Shown piece after piece: positions 1 through 6,925 of a stretch of DNA of 11,459 bases; within the stretch, counting starts at the first letter, position 1; each line of letters starts with the position of its first letter. Position numbers and translations under genes: made by a program. Below the pieces are notes generated by a model. It ran no database searches and was not told the DNA's origin. It saw nothing but the letters and a program-made list of their open reading frames with translations. The stretch is from Pseudomonadota bacterium (GTDB lineage Bacteria > Pseudomonadota > Alphaproteobacteria > Rhizobiales > Xanthobacteraceae). The stretch lies in contig JAFAGM010000040.1 in assembly GCA_023422775.1 (NCBI GenBank), positions 1 to 11,459 on the forward strand, written 5' to 3'.

Positions 1-41
1 TTCTTGCCCAGATCAACGGCAGTTCTGATAAACGTCTTCAT
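1..41 (-). CDS. IS110-family transposase, N-terminus only (runs off the left edge)
   Basis: Reading leftward from an ATG at 41, the 13 visible codons give MKTFIRTAVDLGK. This is the typical opening of IS110/IS1111-family transposases (DEDD, RuvC-like recombinases), where the first acidic residue of the catalytic site sits in a T-x-x-D-L-G/A-K motif; here it is Asp10. A strong ribosome binding site, AAAGGAGGAG, lies seven bases upstream (about 49-58 on the plus strand), which fixes the start. The rest of the gene is outside the window, so completeness and subgroup (IS110 or IS1111) cannot be judged. Identification rests on recall of the family N-terminus and the strong start site. With so few residues, another RNase-H-fold protein is not excluded. 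Confidence 0.68.
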   Translation of the reverse strand, partial: MKTFIRTAVDLGK

Positions 42-120
42 TGGACGGCTCCTCCTTTGTGGCGCTCCGGCGACCACGTTTTGGCACTTGATGCCGTTCA
101 GGTGGGGCCGTCCACAACAT
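42..120 (-). mobile_element. Leader / terminal noncoding segment of the IS110-type element
   Basis: About 80 noncoding bases separate the transposase start from the palindromic repeat. They contain a perfect 8-bp inverted repeat, TGGACGGC at 42-49 and GCCGTCCA at 107-114, which would fold the leader into a long hairpin with a 57-base loop and place the ribosome binding site inside it. In IS110-group elements the noncoding end upstream of the transposase encodes the bridge RNA. About 80 bases is shorter than the roughly 177-nt bridge RNA of IS621, so either the element continues further right or its guide RNA lies at the other end, as in IS1111 relatives. The exact boundary is not resolved. 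Confidence 0.4.
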
Positions 121-199
121 CATTGCGAGCGAAGCGAAGCAATCCATAGCGCGGCAAACGGAAGGATGGATTGCTTCGTCGCTTCGCTCCTCGCAATGA
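120..199. repeat. Imperfect palindromic intergenic repeat
   Basis: Left arm 120-147 and right arm 166-199 are reverse complements, except that the right arm carries two extra triplets (34 against 28 bases). The loop is 18 bases (148-165). The arms begin TCATTGCGA and end AGCAATCCAT when both are read toward the loop. I recall this GCGAAGCG-rich palindrome as a dispersed repeat in Bradyrhizobium and relatives. It starts 56 bases beyond the hemC stop codon, so its transcript could form a hairpin that ends or stabilises the hemC mRNA. No T-run follows it. Confidence 0.75.
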
Positions 200-254
200 T
201 GGCCCTAACACAAGGAGTCCAAGCGCGAACCATTGCCGACGTCGCGCGCTGAGG

Positions 255-1244
255 CTAATCCTCCTGCGGCCGCGTGCGCGCGATGATTTCGGCGGCGCCC
301 TTGTCGAGCAGTTCGAGGCCGATGGCGCGGCCGAGTTCGCGCGGCCGATCCGCAGCGCCATGTCGCGTCACCTCGATGAAGCGGTCGCCTCCCTCATCGA
401 GCACCGCGGCGGTCAACGTCAGTTCCTTGCCTGCGAGCGTGGCGTGGCCGGCGATCGGCGAATTGCAGTGGCCGTTAAGCACCCACAGCACCTCGCGCTC
501 GGCCTCGGCGCATATCCGCGACGACGCATCCTCGATCTTCGCCAGCCGTTCGCGCGTCAGCCAGTCCTGCTCGACGCATTCGACCGCGATGATGCCCTGC
601 CCCACCGCCGGCAGCATTTCGCGAACCGTGAAATCGTGCGCGATGCGCGACGTCATCCCGACCCGTTCGAGCCCGGAACGCGCCATGACCAGCGCATCCG
701 CAGGTCCCACCTCGCCGCCATCGGGGAGCCGCTGCATGTCGCCGCGATCGAGCTTCGCCACGCGGGTATCGGCCGCGCCGCGGAAGTGGATCACGGTCGC
801 CTCGGGGAACAGCCGGCGCAGGTAGGCCGCACGGCGCACCGCGTTGGTGCCGATCTTGAAGCCCTTGCCCTTTGATGCGCGGAGCGCGTCCAGCGAGACG
901 CCCGGACGCAGCACCAGTGCATCGTTGGCGGGATCGCGCGGCAGTGTCGCCGCAATGACCAGGCCCAGTGTCTCCTCGTTGCCGGGCACGTCCTTGAGCG
1001 AGTGCATCGCCGCCTGCAATTGTCCGGCCCGCATCGCTTCGCGGATTTCGGCGACGAACGCGCCGCCCTTGCCGCCATGGCGCAACAGCTTGCTGGTCTG
1101 GTCCTGGTCGCCGCGGGTTTCGAACTTGACGATCTCGACGGCGAGGGCAGGATCGGCGGCGCGCAGCAGCCGCGCGATCGCGTCCGTCTGCGCCAGCGCC
1201 ATCACGCTCTTGCGCGTGCCGATCCTCAAAGACTGTCCTGACAC
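255..1244 (-). CDS. hemC: Hydroxymethylbilane synthase (porphobilinogen deaminase), divergent form
   Basis: This cytoplasmic enzyme polymerises four porphobilinogen molecules into hydroxymethylbilane in haem synthesis. The 329 residues cover the whole family length. Visible landmarks are LRIGTRKS near the start, GGKGGAFVAEI at 58-68, HSLKDVP at 81-87 (Asp85 as the catalytic acid), RDPANDALV at 103-111, GTNAVRR at 132-138, and NGHCNSPIAG at 257-266, where Cys260 would carry the dipyrromethane cofactor. Start is a GTG with GGAG six bases upstream. It differs from standard HemC: RGN(V) is replaced by FRGAADTR at 154-161, and about ten extra residues (LPDGGEVGPA, 173-182) precede the DALVMARSGL helix. 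It may be a second, paralogous HemC; no hemD follows before the repeat and the insertion sequence. Family assignment is firm, housekeeping status is not. Confidence 0.88.
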   Translation of the reverse strand: MSGQSLRIGTRKSVMALAQTDAIARLLRAADPALAVEIVKFETRGDQDQTSKLLRHGGKGGAFVAEIREAMRAGQLQAAMHSLKDVPGNEETLGLVIAATLPRDPANDALVLRPGVSLDALRASKGKGFKIGTNAVRRAAYLRRLFPEATVIHFRGAADTRVAKLDRGDMQRLPDGGEVGPADALVMARSGLERVGMTSRIAHDFTVREMLPAVGQGIIAVECVEQDWLTRERLAKIEDASSRICAEAEREVLWVLNGHCNSPIAGHATLAGKELTLTAAVLDEGGDRFIEVTRHGAADRPRELGRAIGLELLDKGAAEIIARTRPQED

Positions 1245-1469
1245 AACATCTCCGTTACGAATCCGAGCACGATCCGGTGCTTTCGAGGCCTACGGGATAG
1301 AGCAAGGGACCTGCCAGAACAATGATTTTGCCCCGCCACGGAGCGGACCTGCCGCATGTTCGGGCACGGCCGGCCCAATGGCTCCGATGCCGACGGGCTG
1401 CCATTCCAAAACGCCGATTGTGCATCGCAGCAAAGCGGCTAAATTGCCCTCCGCAACAGGATTTTTCGT

Positions 1470-2717
1470 TTGTCCGATACCAGCGCCAATGCCCTGGCCG
1501 CTTCAGGCCACCGCCCGATGGGCTTCCCCGAATTCGTGATCGTGATCGCCTCGATCATGGCGCTGAATCCGGTCGCGATGGACATAATGCTGCCGGCGCT
1601 GCCGAACATCGCTTCCACCTTCAACATCACCGTCGCCAACCGCCCGCAGATGGTGTTGTCGATTTTCCTGCTCGGATTCGGCGTCGGGCAGTTCGTGATG
1701 GGCCCGCTGTCGGACCGTTTCGGCCGCCGTCCCATACTGCTCGGCGGCATCGCGCTTTATTGCGTCGCGAGCGGGCTTGCGATCGCAGCGCCCTCCTTCG
1801 AGACGTTGCTGCTGGCGCGGGCGTTGCAGGGCCTCGGCACCTCGGCCACCCGCGTGATCGCCACCGCGATCGTCCGCGACTGCTATGCAGGGCGACGCAT
1901 GGCGAGCGTGGTGTCGCTGGCGATGATGGTGTTCATCGCCGTGCCCGTCGTCGCCCCCTCGTTCGGACAGGCGGTGCTGCTGCTGTCGCAGTGGCGCGGT
2001 ATCTTCATCCTGCTGATGCTCTATGGCGTGATGGCGTTCGTCTGGAGCGCGCTGCGCATGCCCGAAACGCTGCCGCAAGAGCGGAGAAAATCGCTTGCGA
2101 TCGGCGAGGTGCTTGGCGCCTACCGGCAGACCGTCGCCAACCGCCAGACATTCGGCTATGCGCTGGTCGCCGGCGGCGTGCAGGGCTCGCTGTTCGCCTA
2201 CGTATTTTCCTCGCAGCAGATCTTCACCGAGATCTATCGGCTCGGGCATTATTTCCCGCTGGCGTTCGCGGTCTGCGCCATCGGCATCGCCATCGCCGGC
2301 TTCGTCAATTCGAAGCTGGTCGGCCGGCTCGGCATGCGCGTGATTTCGCACGGCGCGCTGATCGGCTTTGTCGTCGTTTCCGCCATCATGCTGGTGGCGG
2401 CGCGAACTGGAATCCTCGGCCTGCCGCTGTTCATGGTGCTGTCGGCGCTGATGATGTTCGCCTTCGGCCTGATGATCGCCAATTTCACGGCGCTGGCCAT
2501 GGAGCCGCAGGGCCACATCGCCGGCACCGCCTCGTCGCTGTACGGATCGATCACGACCCTGCTCGGGATCGGCGTCGGCGTCATCATCGGCCAGGATTAC
2601 GACGGCACGCTGGTGCCGTTCGCCACCGGATTCTTCCTCTGCACCCTGGCCGCGCTGGCGGTGGTTCTGGTGATCGAGAAAGGCCGCCTGTTCAGGTCGC
2701 ATCACCTGCGGGTGTGA
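1470..2717 (+). CDS. MFS multidrug transporter, Bcr/CflA (DHA1) type
   Basis: A 415-residue inner-membrane protein of about twelve hydrophobic helices, the usual size for proton-driven drug exporters. The first helix has the acidic MDIMLPALP segment (37-45) typical of Bcr/CflA. The loop after helix 2 carries MFS motif A, GPLSDRFGRRP (78-88). RALQGLGTSATRVIATAIVRD (107-127) matches the helix 4 region of this subfamily. The best start is a TTG at 1470, with AGGA about nine bases upstream. An ATG at 1518 would remove 16 poorly conserved residues. It is transcribed divergently from hemC across 225 bases with no recognisable gene or clear promoter. The substrate cannot be read from sequence; bicyclomycin- or chloramphenicol-like drugs are only the family's best-known cargo, and a porphyrin link is speculation from position. 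Confidence 0.88.
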   Translation: MSDTSANALAASGHRPMGFPEFVIVIASIMALNPVAMDIMLPALPNIASTFNITVANRPQMVLSIFLLGFGVGQFVMGPLSDRFGRRPILLGGIALYCVASGLAIAAPSFETLLLARALQGLGTSATRVIATAIVRDCYAGRRMASVVSLAMMVFIAVPVVAPSFGQAVLLLSQWRGIFILLMLYGVMAFVWSALRMPETLPQERRKSLAIGEVLGAYRQTVANRQTFGYALVAGGVQGSLFAYVFSSQQIFTEIYRLGHYFPLAFAVCAIGIAIAGFVNSKLVGRLGMRVISHGALIGFVVVSAIMLVAARTGILGLPLFMVLSALMMFAFGLMIANFTALAMEPQGHIAGTASSLYGSITTLLGIGVGVIIGQDYDGTLVPFATGFFLCTLAALAVVLVIEKGRLFRSHHLRV

Positions 2718-2877
2718 CCGTTCATTCCGGCGGCAGGGCCGGAAACAACCATCATGGGCCGAACAATTTCCGCGCTCGCGCGTTGGGGCTTCTGGCCGTG
2801 ACGCGGCGACCGGGGAATCCTCACCGGCCGGCCACCGTCATCGGCGTGAATTCCACAATCGCAGCCGGGTGGTCACC

Positions 2878-3708
2878 ATGCCGGACACGGATAAATGGCA
2901 GCTCCGCGACGGCGAGCAGGTCATTGCCTGCAATGCAGGCCTGCTGGGTCGTCGGCACTTCCTGGTCGGCATCACCCGCGTTCGCAACGAAGCGCTCGTC
3001 ATCAGCGACACGCTGGATTACGTCGGCGGCCAGGTCGATGCGATCGTCGCCTATGACGATGCGAGCACCGATCGCACGCTGGACATTCTGCGCAAGCATC
3101 CGAAGGTTGCCCTGATCGTGGCGAACCGGTCGTGGGAAACGGACATCGAAGCCCGCCGGATTGCCGAGGGCCGGCATCGCGGGCTGCTGCTGCAGACGGC
3201 GCGCCAACACCTGCAATTCGACTGGACGTTCTGCTTCGATGCGGACGAGCGCGTGACCGGCGACCTGCGCGGCTTTCTGACCGCACATTCCAGCGATTGC
3301 GACGGCGTGCGGGTCCAGCTGTTCGACGCCTACATGACCGCCGGAGATCAAGCCCCCTATCAGGCCGGCGAACTGCTGGGCTTTCGCCGCCTCTTCGGTC
3401 CGGAACGGCGGGACATCCTGATGCTGTGGCGCAACCGGCCCGAGGTCACCTTCGCGGAGCACCACAAGCGTGAGCCTGATGGCATCGAACGCGTGGCGAC
3501 TGCGCTCCATTGCCAGCATTACGGCAAGGCGCTGTCGGTCGAACATTGGGAAGAAACCTGCGACTACTACATCCGGCACTTTCCGTTCGATACCTACGGA
3601 CGGAAATGGCGTGACCGCAAGGGCCAGGCGATCCACATCCAATCCGACTTCATGCGGCCCCTCTACGAGTGGGGTGACACGCTCTTCGCCAACGCGGTCA
3701 GGATCTGA
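2878..3708 (+). CDS. Family 2 glycosyltransferase (GT-A fold)
   Basis: A 276-residue soluble protein. It begins its domain with HFLVGITRVRNEA (27-39), the usual first strand of a GT2 enzyme. DDASTDRT (60-67) is the nucleotide-sugar binding loop and FDADER (120-125) is the DxD-type metal-binding motif. These enzymes move a sugar from a nucleotide donor to lipid, polysaccharide or protein. The C-terminal part is rich in Trp, Tyr and His (EHWEETCDYYIRHFP near 218-232) and may shape the acceptor site. It has no membrane segment. The ATG at 2878 has GGGTGG about six bases upstream, so I prefer it to an in-frame GTG at 2869. It stands alone, 160 bases after the transporter and 173 before the HD gene. 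Donor and acceptor are unknown. Confidence 0.82.
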   Translation: MPDTDKWQLRDGEQVIACNAGLLGRRHFLVGITRVRNEALVISDTLDYVGGQVDAIVAYDDASTDRTLDILRKHPKVALIVANRSWETDIEARRIAEGRHRGLLLQTARQHLQFDWTFCFDADERVTGDLRGFLTAHSSDCDGVRVQLFDAYMTAGDQAPYQAGELLGFRRLFGPERRDILMLWRNRPEVTFAEHHKREPDGIERVATALHCQHYGKALSVEHWEETCDYYIRHFPFDTYGRKWRDRKGQAIHIQSDFMRPLYEWGDTLFANAVRI

Positions 3709-3881
3709 CCTGTCGAACCGGATTTTCCCTCAACTGTGCGGCGGGATGCACCCGAGCCGAAACGCATGGGATCGTGGTATGATGAGCGGATACTGGCGGC
3801 TCCTCCCCTCAAAGCAGGTACGCCGCAGGATAAGGGCCACGGATTCTTCGCAAACCACGTGCGACTGGAGCGGGTGCCGAA

Positions 3882-4736
3882 ATGATTACAATTCCACAAT
3901 TGACCGCGCATGCGCTGGGCTCGTTCCTGGCACAGGAGACCCAGGACCTGTTCGGCTCGTCGCCGTCGGGCTTGCCCGAATTGCTTCCGTTCGCCGCCAG
4001 GCTGACACTGGAATGCATCGGCAACAGCGATGCGCTCTATCACAATATCGAGCACACCATGCTGGTGACGCTTGTGGGCCACGACATCCTGGTCGGGCGG
4101 GCGCTGCAGCGAACCACCACGGTCCCCGATTATGCAAATTTCATTATGGCCTGTCTCACCCACGATATCGGCTACGTCCGCGGCGTCGTCCAGGGTGACG
4201 AGAATGACGCCTACGTCGCCGATATAACCGGGCGCAAGATCAGCTTGCCGGTTGGATCGTCCGATGCCGCACTCGCGCCCTACCATGTCGACCGCTCAAA
4301 GCTGTTCGTGATCGAGCGCTTCGATTCCAACGAGAACGTCGACGCTGCCCGAATTGCCCGCGCCATCGAATACACCCGCTTTCCCTACGTCGATACGCCA
4401 AAGCCTGATGCCGACGACCTCAACGAGGAGGAAGGATCGCTGCTGCGCGCGGCCGACCTGATCGGACAGCTCGGCGACCCCAATTACATGCGGAAATCCA
4501 ACGCCCTGTTTCACGAATTCGAGGAAACCGGGCTGAACAAGACGCTGGGCTACGCCACGCCGGCCGACATCGTCTACAAGTTCCCGCAGTTCTACTGGAC
4601 CAACGTCGCCCCGCAGATCCAGCTTGCGATCCGCTACCTCAATGTCACCTCCAGCGGCCGCCAGTGGATCGCCAACCTCCACAGCAACGTCTTCCGGGCC
4701 GAGCGCGAAGTGAACCTGTCGGGGCCGGAACGATAG
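3882..4736 (+). CDS. HD-domain metal-dependent phosphohydrolase, phosphodiesterase-like
   Basis: A 284-residue soluble protein with the metal ligands of the HD superfamily. YHNIEHTMLV (53-62) supplies a first histidine pair, THDIGY (93-98) the His-Asp doublet, and RAADLIGQLGDP (189-200) the late aspartate. The order and spacing of YHNxxHxxxV, HD and a late D-L resemble class I cyclic-nucleotide phosphodiesterases more than the usual RelA/SpoT or HD-GYP proteins. LFHEFEETG (209-217) echoes the helix that follows the last metal ligand in those enzymes. The start at 3882 follows a GGAG about 11 bases upstream. No sensor or membrane domain is present, so its signal would have to come from elsewhere. 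Substrate (cyclic nucleotide, nucleotide or other phosphate ester) is unknown. It lies 156 bases before hemN, with no sign of translational coupling. Confidence 0.75.
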   Translation: MITIPQLTAHALGSFLAQETQDLFGSSPSGLPELLPFAARLTLECIGNSDALYHNIEHTMLVTLVGHDILVGRALQRTTTVPDYANFIMACLTHDIGYVRGVVQGDENDAYVADITGRKISLPVGSSDAALAPYHVDRSKLFVIERFDSNENVDAARIARAIEYTRFPYVDTPKPDADDLNEEEGSLLRAADLIGQLGDPNYMRKSNALFHEFEETGLNKTLGYATPADIVYKFPQFYWTNVAPQIQLAIRYLNVTSSGRQWIANLHSNVFRAEREVNLSGPER

Positions 4737-4823
4737 ACGGACGGCGCGCTGCCGGCGGACGGAAATTCGGTCTGGTGGCGCACGCCGCACGCAGTATTGG
4801 CGCATGGCCGATCCGGGCCGTCT

Positions 4824-4837
4824 TTGACGCGCCGCAA
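4824..4837 (+). promoter_or_regulatory. FixK2/FNR-type binding box upstream of hemN
   Basis: TTGACGCGCCGCAA fits the Bradyrhizobium FixK2 consensus TTG(A/C)-N6-(T/G)CAA at every fixed position. It is extended to a 6-bp palindrome, TCTTTG...CAAAGA. Its centre is about 62 bases before the hemN ATG. A class II activator centred near -41 would start transcription around 4871-4872, leaving a leader of about 21 bases with TAGACG (4860-4865) as a weak -10. This implies oxygen-limited induction, as known for hemN in rhizobia. Confidence 0.62.
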
Positions 4838-4892
4838 AGACCCCGGGAAATCCGTGGTCTAGACGGTTGCTGTCATCTGACCCGGAATTCCG

Positions 4893-6245
4893 ATGAGCAT
4901 CGACCTTCAAGCCCGATACCGTGACGAACGCCTGCCGCGCTATACGAGCTACCCGACGGCGCCGCATTTCGCGCCGGCCGTATCGGACCGGCAGTATGGC
5001 GCATGGCTCGGATCGCTCGAAACCTGCGCAACCGGATCGCTCTACCTTCACGTCCCGTTCTGCCGCTCGATGTGCTGGTACTGCGGCTGCCACACCACGA
5101 TCACCAAACACGACGCCCCGATCGCCGGCTATCTGGCGGTGCTGCGGCGGGAGATCGAGATGGTCGCCGACCGGCTCGAACGGCGGTTGCCGGTGCGCCA
5201 TATCCATTTCGGCGGCGGCACGCCGACCGTCATGACGCCTGGCGAATTCGCAGGGCTGATCGACCTTCTCGCCGAGCGCTTCGCCATCGCCCCCGACGCC
5301 GAGATCGCGGTCGAGATCGATCCGCGGACGCTTGCGCCGGCGATGACCGCAGCGCTCGGCCGGAGCGGCGTTACGCGCGCAAGCCTCGGCGTGCAGTCGT
5401 TCGATCCGGTCGTGCAGCGTGCCATCAACCGGGTGCAGACCGTGGCGCAGACGGCCGCCGCAGTCGACGGATTGCGCGCAGCGGGGGTGCGCGGCATCAA
5501 TTTCGACCTGATCTACGGGCTGCCGCACCAGACCATCGCCTCCTGCCGCGACACCGTCGCGGCCTGCCTCGACATGAGGCCCGACCGCTTCGCGGTGTTC
5601 GGCTACGCGCATGTTCCGGGCTTCAAGAAGCACCAGCGCATGATCGACGAGGCCGCGCTTCCGGATGGCGTGGCGCGGCACGCGCAGGCAGAAGCAATCG
5701 CGGATGCGCTGCAGTCGGCGGGATATCGCCGGATCGGTCTCGACCATTATGCCCTGCCCTCCGATCCGATGGTCAGCGCCCATCTGGACGGTCGGCTTCG
5801 GCGCAATTTTCAAGGCTACACCACCGACACGTCGGACACCCTGCTCGGCTTCGGCGCTTCCGCCATCGGCCGTCTGCCGCAGGGCTACGTCCAGAACGCG
5901 GTCGGCCTCGGCGACTACGCGGCGCGGGTCGACGCCGGCGTGCTGCCGACGATCAAGGGCTACGTCCTGACCGCCGATGACCGCCTGCGCGCGAACCTGA
6001 TCGAGCGCATGATGTGCGATTTCACCGTCGACGTCGCCGCGGTCGCCCGCCGCCACCATGCCGACCCGGCGGCCGTATTCCGCGCGCTCCCGCGTCTGGC
6101 AGCGCTGCAGGCGGACGGGCTCGTCGAGCGAAGCGGCCACGCAGTCCGCGTCGCGGAGAGCGCCCGGCATCTGGTGCGCACCGTCGCCTCCGCCTTCGAT
6201 GCCTATCTCGAAGTGCCCGGCCGAACATATAGCCGCGCCGTGTAG
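4893..6245 (+). CDS. hemN: Oxygen-independent coproporphyrinogen III oxidase (radical SAM)
   Basis: HemN converts coproporphyrinogen III to protoporphyrinogen IX without oxygen, using S-adenosylmethionine and a 4Fe-4S cluster in the cytoplasm. The 450 residues match the usual HemN length (about 457 in E. coli). RYTSYPTAPHF (16-26) is the typical HemN N-terminus, which separates it from shorter HemN-like proteins such as HemW. The cluster motif is C57-x3-C61-x2-C64 with the extra HemN cysteine C66 (CRSMCWYCGC). GGGTPT (107-112) is the SAM-binding glycine motif, and the C-terminal HemN domain is complete. The start is an ATG with a weak GGA eight bases upstream. With the FixK2-type box before it, it is probably the version used under microoxic or anaerobic growth. 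Confidence 0.95.
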   Translation: MSIDLQARYRDERLPRYTSYPTAPHFAPAVSDRQYGAWLGSLETCATGSLYLHVPFCRSMCWYCGCHTTITKHDAPIAGYLAVLRREIEMVADRLERRLPVRHIHFGGGTPTVMTPGEFAGLIDLLAERFAIAPDAEIAVEIDPRTLAPAMTAALGRSGVTRASLGVQSFDPVVQRAINRVQTVAQTAAAVDGLRAAGVRGINFDLIYGLPHQTIASCRDTVAACLDMRPDRFAVFGYAHVPGFKKHQRMIDEAALPDGVARHAQAEAIADALQSAGYRRIGLDHYALPSDPMVSAHLDGRLRRNFQGYTTDTSDTLLGFGASAIGRLPQGYVQNAVGLGDYAARVDAGVLPTIKGYVLTADDRLRANLIERMMCDFTVDVAAVARRHHADPAAVFRALPRLAALQADGLVERSGHAVRVAESARHLVRTVASAFDAYLEVPGRTYSRAV

Positions 6246-6263
6246 CGGAGCCCCAATGCAAAA

Positions 6264-6290
6264 GCCGCCCCGACGATAATTCGGAGCGGC
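6264..6290. terminator. Putative terminator hairpin after hemN
   Basis: GCCGC-C-CCGA (6264-6273) pairs with TCGG-A-GCGGC (6281-6290), with one C/A mismatch and a 7-base loop, 18 bases past the hemN stop. Only four T's follow on the minus strand and none on the plus strand. It would fit a weak or bidirectional terminator between hemN and the formerly convergent tRNA gene. Confidence 0.45.
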
Positions 6291-6654
6291 CCTTGGAGGG
6301 TTGTCACCTTGGAGGGGTGAGCTTGAAAACTACAGCAGTTTGCCCGCGATGTAAGGGATCCCGCCTGTTTTGCGAGGCTTTCTAAACTCCGCAGCGGAAC
6401 TCGTGGAACCGATGCGAGAAATCTCAGGGCGCTGGTGCGCATCTCCACGCTGGCCACGGGGCGCAACTATCCCGTCGGTGCGGCGCGCACCCGGCATTCC
6501 CTGCTCCCTCCTCTCTGGGAACAAGATTTGGCAAACCTCGAGCACAACGCGCCGCGAGAGCGCGGGTTTATGCCTGTTCCGGACGAGGAATCGGCGGTTG
6601 ACTCGGGAACCGCCAGCAATCAGAAAAAGCCTGAAAAATGAATGGCAAGAACAA
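6291..6654. other. Intergenic stretch with no recognised gene
   Basis: Between the hemN hairpin and the tRNA fragment I see no protein I can name. Two overlapping minus-strand frames (ending at 6203 and 6330) and one plus-strand frame (6435-6641) are open, but have no convincing ribosome binding site or family resemblance. A 10-bp direct repeat, CCTTGGAGGG, sits at 6291-6300 and 6307-6316. Just beyond the tRNA 3' end the minus strand is T-rich (about 6622-6640), which could have served as the tRNA terminator. Confidence 0.5.
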
Positions 6655-6708
6655 TGGTCGGAGTGGCAGGATTCGAACCTGCGACCCCTGCGTCCCGAAC
6701 GCAGTGCG
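6655..6708 (-). tRNA. 3' fragment of tRNA-Pro(CGG); likely attachment site
   Basis: On the minus strand, about 54 bases match the 3' part of a tRNA-Pro. These are the end of the D-arm (CGCA), anticodon stem CTGCG, loop TTCGGGA with anticodon CGG, closing stem CGCAG, T-arm GCAGG-TTCGAAT-CCTGC, acceptor strand CACTCCG, A, and encoded CCA (TGG at 6655-6657). Right of 6708 the match ends: no D-loop, no 5' D-stem strand and no CGGAGTG acceptor partner. The fragment cannot give a working tRNA. Loss of the 5' half with the 3' half kept is the classic remnant left on the downstream-flank side when an element integrates into a tRNA gene. Confidence 0.85.
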
Positions 6709-6781
6709 TGTTTTCTAACCTATTGATTTTTCTAGACCCCACGGGGGATTTCGCCACGTTTTGTTCACGGCTGTTTGGGGC

Positions 6782-6803
6782 ATTTCATTGCGATTTCATT
6801 GCG
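6782..6803. repeat. Two tandem 11-bp repeats near the attachment junction
   Basis: ATTTCATTGCG occurs twice back to back (6782-6792 and 6793-6803), about 75 bases inside the element from the tRNA break. Short direct repeats at this distance are typical arm-type binding sites for an integrase. Chance duplication is possible. Confidence 0.5.
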
Positions 6804-6925
6804 ATGTTCTTGGCTTGATCCAACCCCGCCAGAGAGCGAACGCTGCCACCCGCTGCACTGCCGTACTTGCTGGCGTGACCGCGGGGCCGGGTTCGTTGGC
6901 TATTTACAGGCGCACGTATGGGACT

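Noticed and set aside
171..875. Plus-strand frame opposite hemC
   Set aside because: Shadow of hemC; no ribosome binding site and it starts inside the palindromic repeat.
1503..2705. 400-residue minus-strand frame opposite the transporter
   Set aside because: Composition is His/Arg/Gln/Asp-rich with no family pattern; it is a shadow of the transporter.
2727..2742. CCGGC/GCCGG hairpin after the transporter as a terminator
   Set aside because: Only five pairs and no T-run; likely chance in GC-rich DNA.
1322..3115. 597-residue plus-strand frame across the transporter and glycosyltransferase
   Set aside because: It is an Arg-rich shifted reading of two well-supported genes.
3778..3783. TATGAT with upstream TGG as an extended -10 promoter for the HD gene
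   Set aside because: No -35 element is visible and one hexamer is too little support.
4296..6170. 624-residue open frame antisense to the HD gene and hemN
   Set aside because: Long open antisense frames are common in GC-rich DNA. The product is rich in Arg, Asp, Gly and His without domains, while hemN and the HD gene are unmistakable on the other strand.
6203..6545. Two overlapping minus-strand frames after hemN (87 and 71 residues)
   Set aside because: No ribosome binding site or recognised family, and one runs over the hemN end and its hairpin.
6709..6780. Missing 5' half of the tRNA separated by a short insert or intron
   Set aside because: I looked for a D-arm and a CGGAGTG/CGGGGTG-type acceptor strand on the minus strand in this stretch and found none.
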